Source: an uncultured Sulfuricurvum sp.
Lineage (GTDB): Bacteria > Campylobacterota > Campylobacteria > Campylobacterales > Sulfurimonadaceae
Assembly: GCA_903844635.1 (NCBI GenBank)
Contig: CAIMUF010000032.1
Coordinates: forward strand, 1 to 64,000
Length of the DNA stretch: 64,000 nucleotides
Direction: 5' to 3'
Part shown: one piece after another, positions 1 through 12,042 of the stretch
Layout of the letters: each line of letters starts with the position of its first letter
Position numbering within the stretch: position 1 is the first letter of the stretch
Position numbers and translations under genes: made by a program
The notes under the pieces: model-generated
The model's database searches: none
What the model saw: the letters and a program-made list of their open reading frames with translations, nothing else
What the model was told of the DNA's origin: nothing

Positions 1-10
1 ACCTCTCCTT
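1..10 (-). promoter_or_regulatory. Ribosome binding site of a gene lying off the left edge
   Basis: Read on the minus strand, the first ten bases give AGGAGAGGT preceded by a run of A. This is a strong Shine-Dalgarno sequence, so a minus-strand gene probably starts just beyond the left border. Nothing of its coding part is visible. Confidence 0.4.
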
Positions 11-130
11 TTCTGTGGTTAGAATTTGAAGATAGAGTTTAACATTTAACCTCTTCAAATCCAAAACTACAATTCTTTATTTTATTCGTTTCTCTTATTT
101 TAAGAGATTTTCAAAAATTGCACTTCAGAT

Positions 131-193
131 TTAAATTTTGGTTGACATTAATAAAGATACAAAACCAACCATTAGTAATTCACGTGCTTTCAT
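131..193 (-). CDS. Possible 20-residue hydrophobic peptide
   Basis: A short minus-strand frame starts with ATG at 193, five bases after a GGAGGT ribosome binding site, and stops with TAA at 131. It would encode 20 residues, basic at the start (MKARELL) and then hydrophobic (VGFVSLL). I do not recognise it. It may be a small membrane peptide, a leader for the gene off the left edge, or the surviving start of a broken gene. The strong ribosome binding site is the only positive evidence. The rest of 1-281 is AT-rich and shows no other gene; a weak A/T-rich hairpin lies at 91-107. Confidence 0.25.
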   Translation of the reverse strand: MKARELLMVGFVSLLMSTKI

Positions 194-281
194 TATAAAC
201 CTCCAAATTGACATGAATAAATTGTAGTCCAATTTAATGAGAAAAAAATGAATACATTGTTCATTTAATGGATTTATATTC

Positions 282-1109
282 TTATAAACTCAAATGAGAA
301 AGTTCTTTTTTTGCCTTTTGAATATCGTTTTCAATTGCTTTTTTGAGCAGTTCCAAGGAGTCAAATTTTTGGTTTTTTCGTAAAAATTTTACAAAACTGA
401 TCGATGCTGTCGTACATACTCCGATCGTTTCTCCTAAAACATGGATTTCAATAGCATAACGCCCGTCCGTGGTTACTCTGTGTCCGATAAAAACAACACA
501 CGGATGAAAATGTTCTTCCTCATCAAGTCTGACCAAGGCCGCATAAACTCCTTCATACGGGAGCAAAAATCCGGGGCATTCGAGATTGATCGTCGGGACA
601 AGGCTAGTTTTACCAATTCCCTGCCCTTTGATAGCCGAACCTTTGATTTGATAATTATGTCCTAAAAAACGGTTTGCTCCGCTTATATCTCCAATCTGAA
701 TTTTGGCACGGATTTTATGCGAATGAACGGAATCTCCTTCGATACATACCTGCTCGATTACCTTGACTTCACCCATAAATAATTCACCCAAATTTGCATG
801 AGAATAACGGCGGTTTTTTCCAAAATGAAAATCATAGCCAACCACAATCTTTTTTAAATGGGGAAACCGTTTTTGAAGCATAGCAACAAATTCTTCCCCT
901 TCTAAATGGCGAATATCCTCTAATGAATAGTAGACAATTGGATAATGCGTGTAGTGTTCACGCTCGCGTGAGGGAGTGAGATTCGCATATCCTGTTTCGA
1001 TAACCACAATGGCACCATGAGCACCTAATTCGCCAAAAAGTGACTGATGCCCTACATGCATCCCATCAAATCCGCCAATGGCGATCGAATCAACCTTTGA
1101 TAAATCCAT
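282..1109 (-). CDS. ribF: Bifunctional riboflavin kinase / FAD synthetase
   Basis: Converts riboflavin to FMN and FMN to FAD in the cytoplasm. The N-terminal adenylyltransferase half carries the nucleotidyl-transferase signature GGFDGMHVGH at about residues 12-21. The C-terminal kinase half has GIGKTSLVPTINLE at about residues 165-178, which corresponds to the family's PTxN motif. At 275 residues it is shorter than the roughly 310 of the E. coli enzyme, as usual for Campylobacterota. The start overlaps the end of tlyA by 20 bp, so the two are almost certainly one operon, tlyA first. I see no FMN riboswitch upstream. Confidence 0.93.
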   Translation of the reverse strand: MDLSKVDSIAIGGFDGMHVGHQSLFGELGAHGAIVVIETGYANLTPSREREHYTHYPIVYYSLEDIRHLEGEEFVAMLQKRFPHLKKIVVGYDFHFGKNRRYSHANLGELFMGEVKVIEQVCIEGDSVHSHKIRAKIQIGDISGANRFLGHNYQIKGSAIKGQGIGKTSLVPTINLECPGFLLPYEGVYAALVRLDEEEHFHPCVVFIGHRVTTDGRYAIEIHVLGETIGVCTTASISFVKFLRKNQKFDSLELLKKAIENDIQKAKKELSHLSL

Positions 1110-1800
1110 AGCACGTCTCCTGATTTCCTTCTTTACCCGCTATGTGTGCTACTTCTTTAGCCACTAATTTCCATCCTATCAAAGAACAGGTATCCTCAAA
1201 ACGGATCATTGCTTTACCGATTGCGCTGTTATCTTTTACCACTCCATTTTTATCACGCTTGACTTCGCGTCCTACTTGAAACTGTGGTTTAAACAAAACA
1301 ACAATGTATTTTGATGCCAATTGATTAATTGACTCTAAAATAAGTTCCAATGGGATAAAAGCAACATCACACGTTACTATTTCATAGGTTTTTTCTCTCG
1401 AAAAATGTCGAATATCCGTATTTTCATGAACCGTTACGCGAGAATCACTTCGTAAGCTCGGATGTAACTGATCGCTTCCTACATCGACACACGTGACACT
1501 TTCCGCACCTTCTTCCAGTAAAACCTGAGTAAATCCGCCCGTACTTGAACCAATATCAAGAGCGGTAAGCCCTTTTAAATTCCACTCGGTAAACGGGAGA
1601 AATCCTTTGAGTTTAATGGCTGAGCGACTCACATACAGCGCAACATCAGCTATTTCTACCTTCATCGTTTCATCGGCTTCAAATGATACTTTATCAATGA
1701 TTTTTCCATCCACACTTACAGCATGATCCTTGATCAACTGTTGTGCTTTATTTCGACTTTCCACTAATTTGCATTCCACTAAATAACTATCAAGTCTCAT
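1090..1800 (-). CDS. tlyA: TlyA family rRNA 2'-O-methyltransferase / hemolysin homologue
   Basis: A 236-residue protein with an N-terminal S4 RNA-binding domain (about 1-60, MRLDSYLVECKLVESRNKAQ) followed by an FtsJ-like methyltransferase fold. The SAM-binding loop is ALDIGSSTGGFTQVLL at about residues 80-95. TlyA proteins 2'-O-methylate cytidines in 16S and/or 23S rRNA, which affects capreomycin sensitivity; the hemolysin name is historical. It is followed by ribF with a 20 bp overlap, an arrangement common in this phylum. Its start faces the plus-strand dehydrogenase gene across an 85 bp gap that must hold both promoters. Confidence 0.9.
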   Translation of the reverse strand: MRLDSYLVECKLVESRNKAQQLIKDHAVSVDGKIIDKVSFEADETMKVEIADVALYVSRSAIKLKGFLPFTEWNLKGLTALDIGSSTGGFTQVLLEEGAESVTCVDVGSDQLHPSLRSDSRVTVHENTDIRHFSREKTYEIVTCDVAFIPLELILESINQLASKYIVVLFKPQFQVGREVKRDKNGVVKDNSAIGKAMIRFEDTCSLIGWKLVAKEVAHIAGKEGNQETCYGFIKG

Positions 1801-1885
1801 ATTAATCCATCGTATTGTAATACGTTATCGTGACATAACTTTGTTTAGGATACCATTGCGTCAAAATTTTAGGGTAAGGATTTGT

Positions 1886-5981
<4,096 letters not shown>

Positions 5982-6025
5982 AAAAAGCCTTTTTTTCCAA
6001 AATTACCATTATTTTACTACAAATG

Positions 6026-6148
6026 TACAATCTTTGTTCCAAATCCCCCCAATACTGAGGAACGTCCGTGAAACTTTTGACACTTGAATGGATTTTGAGA
6101 AACTCTTTAACGGCACAGGAAAGTTTTCCCGTCCCGATACCGTGATTT
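6026..6148 (-). pseudogene. Decayed duplicate of the mutS2 3' end (Smr domain fragment)
   Basis: Read on the minus strand, this stretch encodes HGIGTGKLSCAVKEFLKIHS followed by SVKSFTDVPQYW, nearly the same as the end of the intact MutS2 at 9494-9610 (HGIGTGKLSYAIKEFLKIHP, SVKSFTDAPQHL). By hand alignment about 120 bp match at roughly 80 percent, mostly with transitions, plus a one-base deletion close to the end. If that base is restored, the frame ends KIVHL and stop, against KIVRL and stop in the intact gene. Homology stops sharply upstream at about 6148. It is too short to be expressed as anything useful. It marks the left border of the accessory island. Confidence 0.85.
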
Positions 6149-6168
6149 CCAGTTTTTATCCAGACGCA

Positions 6169-6200
6169 TAGGCTAAAAGTAGCCTGTCCCCTTTATTTTT
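6169..6200 (-). repeat. GGGGACAGGCTACTTTT-type motif, copy 1
   Basis: On the minus strand this reads AAAGGGGACAGGCTACTTTT and ends in a perfect six-base inverted repeat, AGGCTA-AAAG-TAGCCT (6169-6184 on the plus strand). A second, diverged copy in the same orientation lies at 7154-7180. From memory, sequences of this type often sit next to IS200-like/REP-associated Y1 transposase genes. No such transposase is present here, so this would be a footprint at most. Confidence 0.5.
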
Positions 6201-6628
6201 TAGTCTCTTTCATGCTTATTGCCGTGACCTTTATTCCCATGATCATCACCTCTGCCTTTGTCTCCGTGGTCATACCCGCGATCACCGTGTTTTTCTTGAT
6301 AACGCGGAACATACTCGCGTTCGTACCAATCATTGCGCACAAACAAGACCCGCTCACCGCAGGCGTGATATTCACGACAATGTCTCTTCCAATTTCTGGC
6401 GTGGCTCGGCGGAACACGCAGATAGACTGGTGGGCGATTCATCATTATCCCTCGTTCAACGATTATCGGTTGAGCGTAGAGCACTCTTGGTTGTGGGAAA
6501 TTGCCGATGTCAATTTGGCCATAAAAGCCGGGCTGGCCAATGCTAATCGATACACCAACGTCGGCAGCGAGTGCCGGAGCAGTGAAAGTTGCAGCGGCAA
6601 TTACCGCTGATAGGAGAAAACGTTTCAT
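6200..6628 (-). CDS. Secreted hypothetical protein with His/Gly/Asp-rich tail
   Basis: A 142-residue protein with a clear Sec signal peptide (MKRFLLSAVIAAATFTAPALA, cleavage after ALA). The mature part begins ADVGVSISIGQPGFYGQIDI and contains two cysteines about 11 residues apart (KRHCREYHACGERV). The last 40 residues are rich in His, Gly, Asp and Lys (DRGYDHGDKGRGDDHGNKGH), which could bind metal ions. I know of similar proteins mainly from Betaproteobacteria, where their function is not known. Codon use is richer in G and C than in the flanking genes. With its location in the island this suggests transfer from another phylum. Confidence 0.7.
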   Translation of the reverse strand: MKRFLLSAVIAAATFTAPALAADVGVSISIGQPGFYGQIDIGNFPQPRVLYAQPIIVERGIMMNRPPVYLRVPPSHARNWKRHCREYHACGERVLFVRNDWYEREYVPRYQEKHGDRGYDHGDKGRGDDHGNKGHGNKHERD

Positions 6629-6694
6629 TATGACCCCTTTTTTCTATAAATATCTTTTTACTATAACATAAAATTACATATTTCATAGTGGAAT

Positions 6695-7110
6695 CTATGA
6701 AACAAGAAAATTCTCGATCTTCGGCGCTACCGTCATCGCTTTTTCGATATAAACGGTTTTAAAAAACGGATCGAATAGTTAAACCACTGAGCAAACATAG
6801 AGACATTAATCACATTACTGCTGGTTCAGATTCGTATCCGGGACACACCGATCCTTCCTGTGATTCGTAACTGATCGTATAGACCCGTACGCAATCCTCA
6901 CAGCGCAGCTCGGTCAGGGTGCCGGATCACCTTTTACAAACTGCCACTATTATACGATGTACATTACATCTTTACAAATATGTTGCTTATTGCAATAAAA
7001 AACTAATAGGTGACATCCTATTCTTCCCACAATCCGTCAGCATCACGAAAGGTGCGAATACCGCTCTCAGCACTGATCCCTGCACCGCTTAGAATAAAAA
7101 CTTTTTTCAT
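6695..7110 (-). pseudogene. cobB: Broken sirtuin (CobB-type NAD-dependent deacylase) gene
   Basis: Three pieces of one sirtuin are left in order on the minus strand. First, 7110-7018: a good ribosome binding site (AGGAG) and ATG, then 30 codons giving [20 protein letters not shown] and ADGLWEE before a TAG. This is the NAD-binding signature of Sir2 proteins. Second, 6930-6810: GTLTELRCEDCVRVYTISYE and then VCPGYESEP, matching the sirtuin zinc module (HG.L..L.C..C, CP.C...); the last cysteine has become tyrosine. Third, 6777-6695: EKAMTVAPKIENFLVS, like a sirtuin C-terminus; this piece is the least certain. About 80 codons between the first two pieces are gone, so no active enzyme can be made. 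Confidence 0.8.
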
Positions 7111-7413
7111 TAATTCTCCTATTACAGGAATTATACTGCTACTAGATTAATTGGGGAAAAAAAGTAACCGGCCCCCTTTTCTTAACAGAACCTATTGTTA
7201 CCCACTCTACATGACCATCGGTGCCTCTTTGGTCGTCTTTCCGCTGGTACGCTATCGAATCAAGATGGGGATTCCAATCAGACATTGGATCGTCTGATTC
7301 ACCTGATCCCCTAATCTTGAACAAAAGGATTAAATTCTTTTGCTATCTCTTGTTTGACCTTCCACATATATAATTCCTCTAAACACACAAAGAATACACT
7401 TTAAGGAAGATAT
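7111..7413. other. Gene-poor stretch with possible gene debris
   Basis: This 300 bp gap separates the cobB remnant from selO. A minus-strand frame at 7367-7311 has a ribosome binding site (GAGGA) and 18 codons (MWKVKQEIAKEFNPFVQD); the next open frame, 7324-7142, continues for 60 codons and runs into the second GGGG motif. Together they could be a frameshifted gene, but I do not recognise the product. The plus-strand promoter of selO must also lie here; I see no convincing -35/-10 pair. Confidence 0.3.
7150..7190 (-). repeat. GGGGACAGGCTACTTTT-type motif, copy 2 (diverged)
   Basis: On the minus strand the core reads AAAGGGGGCCGGTTACTTTT. Against copy 1 at 6169-6200 about 17 of 20 core positions agree, in the same orientation and about 1 kb apart. 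The two copies bracket the secreted-protein gene and the cobB remnant. Confidence 0.45.
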
Positions 7414-9123
7414 GTGAACGCCATGAATAAGACTTCTGCACCCGTAAAAACACTGGACGATCTAGCACGCTTGGCAGATTATTCACTCCTAGACACCCTC
7501 ACCCCAGATCCTGAGGCGAAAGCAAACGGAGTCGACCACTCTGCGCGACAAGTCTTCTCCGGGCACTATGTCTCCGTAAATCCTACACCCATTAAAGAGC
7601 CGCACTACATAGCGCACAGTAAGAATTTTTTTAACGAACTTGGATTTGATGAGGGCTTAGCTACACGTGACGATTTCATGCGAATGTTCTCCGGTGATAT
7701 ATCGAATGTACCTCAGCCACTTCGAACGGTGGGTTGGGCAACGGGATATGCTCTCTCCATCAATGGGAGTGAATACTACCAGCAGTGTCCCTTCCAAACA
7801 GGCAACGGCTACGGTGATGGTCGTGCCGTTTCCATCCTTGAGGCCAATATCAACGGTAAACGGTGGGAAATGCAGCTCAAAGGAGGTGGCAGAACGCCCT
7901 ATTGCCGTGGAGCCGACGGTCGTGCGGTATTGCGTTCAAGTATACGAGAGTTTTTAGCTCAAGAGCATATGCATGCATTGGGCATACCGACTTCCCGTTC
8001 ATTAACTTTATATACCTCCAAATCTGAGACAGTAAAGCGACCGTGGTTTAACCAAGGCTCCTACTCCAGAGACCCCGAAGTGATGATCGAAGAGGATGTC
8101 GCGATCACGACACGGGTTGCATCTTCGTTTCTTAGGGTGGGGCAAATCGAGCTTTTCGGCCGTCGTGCACGTAAAAACGAGCATCCAAAAGCGATGGAAG
8201 AGCTTGAAAAGATCGTGCTGCATTTGATCGATCGTGAGTACAGTGAGGTCATTGACCAGAAGTTACCTCTTGAGGAAAAAGCGCTCTTATTGGCAAGTGA
8301 GTTTCGCAGTCGCCTAACATCCCTAGTGGCAAATTGGATTCGAGTGGGCTACTGCCAAGGAAACTTCAACAGCGATAACACGGCCGTTGGAGGATTTACC
8401 CTCGATTACGGTCCGTTTGGGTTTATTGATATGTTTGACCCAAAATATCAGCCATGGACGGGTGGCGGAGTCCACTTCTCATTTCTCAATCAGCCTCAGG
8501 CAGCCGAACGTAACTTTCATATGTTTTATTCGGCATTGAAACCGCTAATAGAGTCAAATACGGATATTCTAAGCCGATTAGATGAGATTGAACATGGCTT
8601 TGCCCAAGTCATGCAAGAAAAAATGGAAACAATGTTGGCTACGAAACTGGGTCTGTGCACCTTTGATGCCGCACTGTTCCAAGAGCTCTTTATACTGATG
8701 ATCCAAACTCACGTCGATTACACTATTTTCTTTCGTGAACTCTCACATATTCCACAGAACATGGATCCTCTCAAAAAAAGCTTTTATCAAGAATCGATGC
8801 TAGATGAAAATATCCAAACACGCTGGTCGCAGTGGCTGGCAAAATGGAAATCACTCATCGATGCGGCTACACCAGAATCACGTGAAAAGCTCTCAAAAAA
8901 GATGAAACGTGTCAACCCAAAATACACGCTGCGAGAATGGTTCCTGGTGCCTGCCTATCAACAAGCCACTACCGGAGACTATACGCTTATTAGGGAATTG
9001 CAAGAGGTTATGACACATCCATATGATGAGCAGTCCAACGAGATAGAGGAAAAATACTATCGTTTAAAGCCCTCTGAGTTCTTTGAGATCGCTGGAATAT
9101 CTCATGTCAGCTGTTCGTCGTAA
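7414..9123 (+). CDS. selO: SelO/YdiU family protein AMPylator (pseudokinase fold)
   Basis: A 569-residue SelO protein. SelO enzymes have a kinase fold with flipped ATP and transfer AMP to Ser, Thr or Tyr of target proteins, which links them to redox stress. Visible motifs are the ATP-lysine region [20 protein letters not shown] (about residues 152-171), SIREFL, and the metal-binding loop SDN...[14 protein letters not shown] (about 321-345), which keeps the Asn and Asp that bind Mg2+. Most relatives have HGVMNTDN at this loop; here it is CQGNFNSDN. The protein ends in CSS, the place where animal SelO has selenocysteine-Ser-Ser. The start is GTG 7414, six bases after AAGGA; the ATG at 7423 is too far from it. 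It lies inside the accessory island. Confidence 0.88.
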   Translation: MNAMNKTSAPVKTLDDLARLADYSLLDTLTPDPEAKANGVDHSARQVFSGHYVSVNPTPIKEPHYIAHSKNFFNELGFDEGLATRDDFMRMFSGDISNVPQPLRTVGWATGYALSINGSEYYQQCPFQTGNGYGDGRAVSILEANINGKRWEMQLKGGGRTPYCRGADGRAVLRSSIREFLAQEHMHALGIPTSRSLTLYTSKSETVKRPWFNQGSYSRDPEVMIEEDVAITTRVASSFLRVGQIELFGRRARKNEHPKAMEELEKIVLHLIDREYSEVIDQKLPLEEKALLLASEFRSRLTSLVANWIRVGYCQGNFNSDNTAVGGFTLDYGPFGFIDMFDPKYQPWTGGGVHFSFLNQPQAAERNFHMFYSALKPLIESNTDILSRLDEIEHGFAQVMQEKMETMLATKLGLCTFDAALFQELFILMIQTHVDYTIFFRELSHIPQNMDPLKKSFYQESMLDENIQTRWSQWLAKWKSLIDAATPESREKLSKKMKRVNPKYTLREWFLVPAYQQATTGDYTLIRELQEVMTHPYDEQSNEIEEKYYRLKPSEFFEIAGISHVSCSS

Positions 9124-9161
9124 TTAATAATTTAGGGCTCCGTATCAGCTGATTCCTATTC

Positions 9162-9476
9162 TTATAATCCGTTTTTAATTGCTTCTTGGATTATCGGGGC
9201 AATTGTTTCTGAATTGATACCGCGTTCTTGACAATATGGTGTTTGCAACCATATAGAAAATTGTTTTTGTCCTTTACTAGCATTACATCCACAACAACAC
9301 AGAGCAATATTTTCTTTCGTAACAATTTTTGCGTCATTAATAATATGTTCCCAACTTGCAGCTGTTTTTTTAGAAACTTTTGCAGGTGTAAATTCAATAC
9401 CGCAATAAACACATCGTTTATCACGTTCACGCACCTCTTGTTCAAGCCATGCGGGGATATTCCAATAGTTCGCCAC
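9162..9476 (-). CDS. HNH endonuclease family protein
   Basis: A 104-residue stand-alone HNH protein. The zinc/HNH module is readable: CVYCG (about 22-26), the catalytic stretch SWEHIIND (about 41-48) and a second cysteine cluster LCCCGCNASKG (about 59-69). Such small proteins cut DNA, usually with unknown target; some belong to mobile elements or to restriction. No methyltransferase or intron lies beside it. The start is a GTG at 9476, 17 bp after the mutS2 stop on the same strand, so it may be read with mutS2. The gene abuts the right border of the accessory island, ending 38 bp from the convergent selo gene. Confidence 0.75.
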   Translation of the reverse strand: MANYWNIPAWLEQEVRERDKRCVYCGIEFTPAKVSKKTAASWEHIINDAKIVTKENIALCCCGCNASKGQKQFSIWLQTPYCQERGINSETIAPIIQEAIKNGL

Positions 9477-9493
9477 TATCTATCTTTACTTTT

Positions 9494-11713
9494 TTATAAC
9501 CGGACGATCTTCGCCCCAAATCCACCTAAATGCTGAGGAGCATCCGTAAAACTTTTGACACTTGGATGAATTTTTAAAAATTCTTTGATGGCATAGGAGA
9601 GCTTGCCCGTCCCGATACCGTGATAAATAATTACCTCATCGAACCCTTGCAAAAGCGCATCAGACAAAAATTTATCGGCTTTTTCACATGCTTCTTCCCC
9701 TCGTAATCCATGAAGATCGAGTTTAAGACCGCTTTTTTGGTCAATCTGCGCGGTATAGGAAGGTTTGATTTTTTTCGGGAGATTACCGCTTGGTTTTAGT
9801 TCTGTGAGCTTGACACGTAAGCGCATCCCCTCCACTTCGATCATCGCATCTTTAGCTCCGATACTTACTATCGTCCCACGCTGCGCACGGTATTTTACCG
9901 CTTGACCCACTTCGTATTTAATCACCTCAGGTTGGGCAATCTTAGGAGCGGGATTTTTAGGAATCAATGCGGTAGCTTTGTTTAACTGGCGATGAATGGC
10001 TGCCATGTCCAGACCTCGTGCGGCTTCTTTGGCTTCATTGATTGCCAAATCGTATTGGGCTCGTAAACGATTTTTTTCGCTGTCAAGTTCTTGGCGTAAA
10101 TTTTCACGTCCCTCTTTGAGTAACCGTTCTTGCTCTTTTAAACTATCCAGTCTCTCATCGACCTCTTTATTTTTACGCTTTAGATTGCGCTCCATCTCAC
10201 TTCCGCGCTCAATTAGAATATTGAGTTTTTCATGATTTTCACCGTAGACTGCTTTGGCTTTGGTGATAATGTTTGCATTGATTCCATACCGTAATGCCGT
10301 TTCAAACGCATAACTTTTACCGATTGTTCCATTCAGAAAATCGTATGTCGGAATACGTCGCTCTTCATCATAGATGGCCGCTAGAAGCTCCACATCGTCT
10401 CTGTCTGCCATCAATGCGGCAAGACGCTTATGGTGCGTCGTGACGATGATTTTCTGACCTCGCTTGATAAGTTCATCCAACACTACAGCAAAAAGTGCGG
10501 CTGCCTCATCGCTGTCGGTTCCCAGTTCAATCTCATCCACTCCGACCAAAGCATTTTTATGTTCAAAAAGATGGCTAAACTGCACCATCCGTCCTGCAAA
10601 CGTCGAAATATCATTGCTCACACTTTGCGGGTCATCGATTACTGCTTCAAGCCGTTTAAAACTTCCTATTCTCGATTTATGGGGATTGAGTTTCATCGGG
10701 ATGAGATATTTTGCCATCGCACACGCACTGAGGATAGATTTGAGAAGCATCGTTTTTCCTCCGGCATTGACTCCGGTTATCATGAGCAGATTTCCTCGAA
10801 ACTCGACACTGATGGGCTTAGGTTTGTGCAAGGCAGGATGTGCAAATTCATCCAAAATAATACTGCTGTTATTTTGAGGCTTTACAATCGCATAATTGTG
10901 CGCACGGGCGAAAAGGACACGTGCTTGATAATGGTCAAATCGCTCAAATTCACGGTCGATAAATCCGATAAACGGCGTTAAGGGTGAGAGCTTTGTACTA
11001 AACTTTTTAGCATACGCATACAATGCCGCATCACGCTCTTGATTAACGTATCGAAGCTGTTCTTTGGAGCGCAAGATGCTATCAGGGGCAACGTAGAAAA
11101 ATCCCGCACCCGTACGTCCTATCACCGCACCTTTTAAGACATGATTAAATCCTCCGTGCACCAACAGACACTCTTCATCATTGATGTAGTGGATTTGGGT
11201 ATCAACGAGATAGGGTGCAAGTTTTTGAGTGAAAAAAAGACGTTTAATGGATTCTTGAATATCGGATTTAATGGCTTTTATTCGCTTCCCTAGTTGAAAA
11301 AGCTCTTCATCCTTAGACTCGATAAAAAGACCCGTTACATCAAAATAGTCATCAATTTCACTAAACGTTTGCGGGATTTCAATCGTCCCCATCCATTCAC
11401 CTATGAGTCCTGCGTAACCGTTATTACGCATTGTTCTAAAATATCGGACTATTTTAATCAGTTCAAACATATCTTCAAAACGTAAAACACCCTGTTTTTT
11501 GAGATGATTAATACTCCCCTCAAACGGTACACTTTTCGGAGGTGCCTTAAATTCCAACAAATCAAGAGCTTCAATAAAACGAAAATGACGCTCTTGATCC
11601 CCCTGAAGGGCGATATTTTGCGCTCGTGAAAAAAAGTGTTCTAAGGCTTTTAAATGAGGAAGAAGATCGAGCTTACCGAAAAGCTCTGCAAGATTAGCGG
11701 AGAGATTATTCAT
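9494..11713 (-). CDS. mutS2: MutS2 (anti-recombination / ribosome-rescue ATPase)
   Basis: A 739-residue MutS2. The ATPase core has the Walker A loop GVNAGGKTMLL and a following DEIELGTDSDEAAAL signature. A long charged coiled coil follows (about 495-580, rich in Glu, Arg and Lys), then a KOW-like segment and the C-terminal Smr nuclease domain with LDLHGLRGEEA and HGIGTGKL. MutS2 proteins suppress homologous recombination in Helicobacter; in Bacillus they act on collided ribosomes. The MutS mismatch-binding domain is absent, as expected. The ATG overlaps the stop of the upstream membrane protein gene (ATGA). A decayed copy of its last 120 bp lies 3.4 kb downstream, at 6026-6148. Confidence 0.93.
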   Translation of the reverse strand: MNNLSANLAELFGKLDLLPHLKALEHFFSRAQNIALQGDQERHFRFIEALDLLEFKAPPKSVPFEGSINHLKKQGVLRFEDMFELIKIVRYFRTMRNNGYAGLIGEWMGTIEIPQTFSEIDDYFDVTGLFIESKDEELFQLGKRIKAIKSDIQESIKRLFFTQKLAPYLVDTQIHYINDEECLLVHGGFNHVLKGAVIGRTGAGFFYVAPDSILRSKEQLRYVNQERDAALYAYAKKFSTKLSPLTPFIGFIDREFERFDHYQARVLFARAHNYAIVKPQNNSSIILDEFAHPALHKPKPISVEFRGNLLMITGVNAGGKTMLLKSILSACAMAKYLIPMKLNPHKSRIGSFKRLEAVIDDPQSVSNDISTFAGRMVQFSHLFEHKNALVGVDEIELGTDSDEAAALFAVVLDELIKRGQKIIVTTHHKRLAALMADRDDVELLAAIYDEERRIPTYDFLNGTIGKSYAFETALRYGINANIITKAKAVYGENHEKLNILIERGSEMERNLKRKNKEVDERLDSLKEQERLLKEGRENLRQELDSEKNRLRAQYDLAINEAKEAARGLDMAAIHRQLNKATALIPKNPAPKIAQPEVIKYEVGQAVKYRAQRGTIVSIGAKDAMIEVEGMRLRVKLTELKPSGNLPKKIKPSYTAQIDQKSGLKLDLHGLRGEEACEKADKFLSDALLQGFDEVIIYHGIGTGKLSYAIKEFLKIHPSVKSFTDAPQHLGGFGAKIVRL

Positions 11714-12039
11714 TCACACTCGGATGCACTAAAAATCTGTTGAGGATAACTCGAATCTTTATTACCGATAAAACTTTGCGTGCCAACACTGTACGTAAAC
11801 GTCTTGTTATCCACTTTTACATTATTACAGATTAAAGCCTTTCCATTCGTAAATTTCAGTTCGATAGCATGAACATGCTTACTTTCTAAATCATTCATAA
11901 TATTATAAAGAATTGCATTGCCCACAATCATGGCAAGTATCAACGAAACAAACCCTTTTTGTCGAAGTGTCAATGCAGTAAAATAATGCATCCACATAAA
12001 AACGACAAGGACAATCCCAAACCAGACTAAATATCCCAT
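11710..12039 (-). CDS. Small two-helix membrane protein, unknown
   Basis: A 109-residue protein. Two hydrophobic helices occupy residues 3-22 and about 29-47. A polar domain of about 60 residues follows, with two cysteines (ALICNNV and SASECE at the very end) that could form a disulfide if it faces the periplasm. I do not recognise the family. It sits between murC (3 bp gap) and mutS2 (4 bp overlap) and is clearly part of that operon. Confidence 0.65.
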   Translation of the reverse strand: MGYLVWFGIVLVVFMWMHYFTALTLRQKGFVSLILAMIVGNAILYNIMNDLESKHVHAIELKFTNGKALICNNVKVDNKTFTYSVGTQSFIGNKDSSYPQQIFSASECE

Positions 12040-12042
12040 AGC

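Noticed and set aside
6212-6610. 132-codon plus-strand frame
   Set aside because: Opposite to the secreted protein, which has a real signal peptide and domain; this one has none.
7142-7324. 60-codon minus-strand frame as an intact gene
   Set aside because: No ribosome binding site at its start, no recognisable domain, and it runs into the GGGG motif; kept only as possible debris.
10430-10981. 183-codon plus-strand frame
   Set aside because: Antisense to the MutS2 ATPase core; no family resemblance, a shadow of the real gene.
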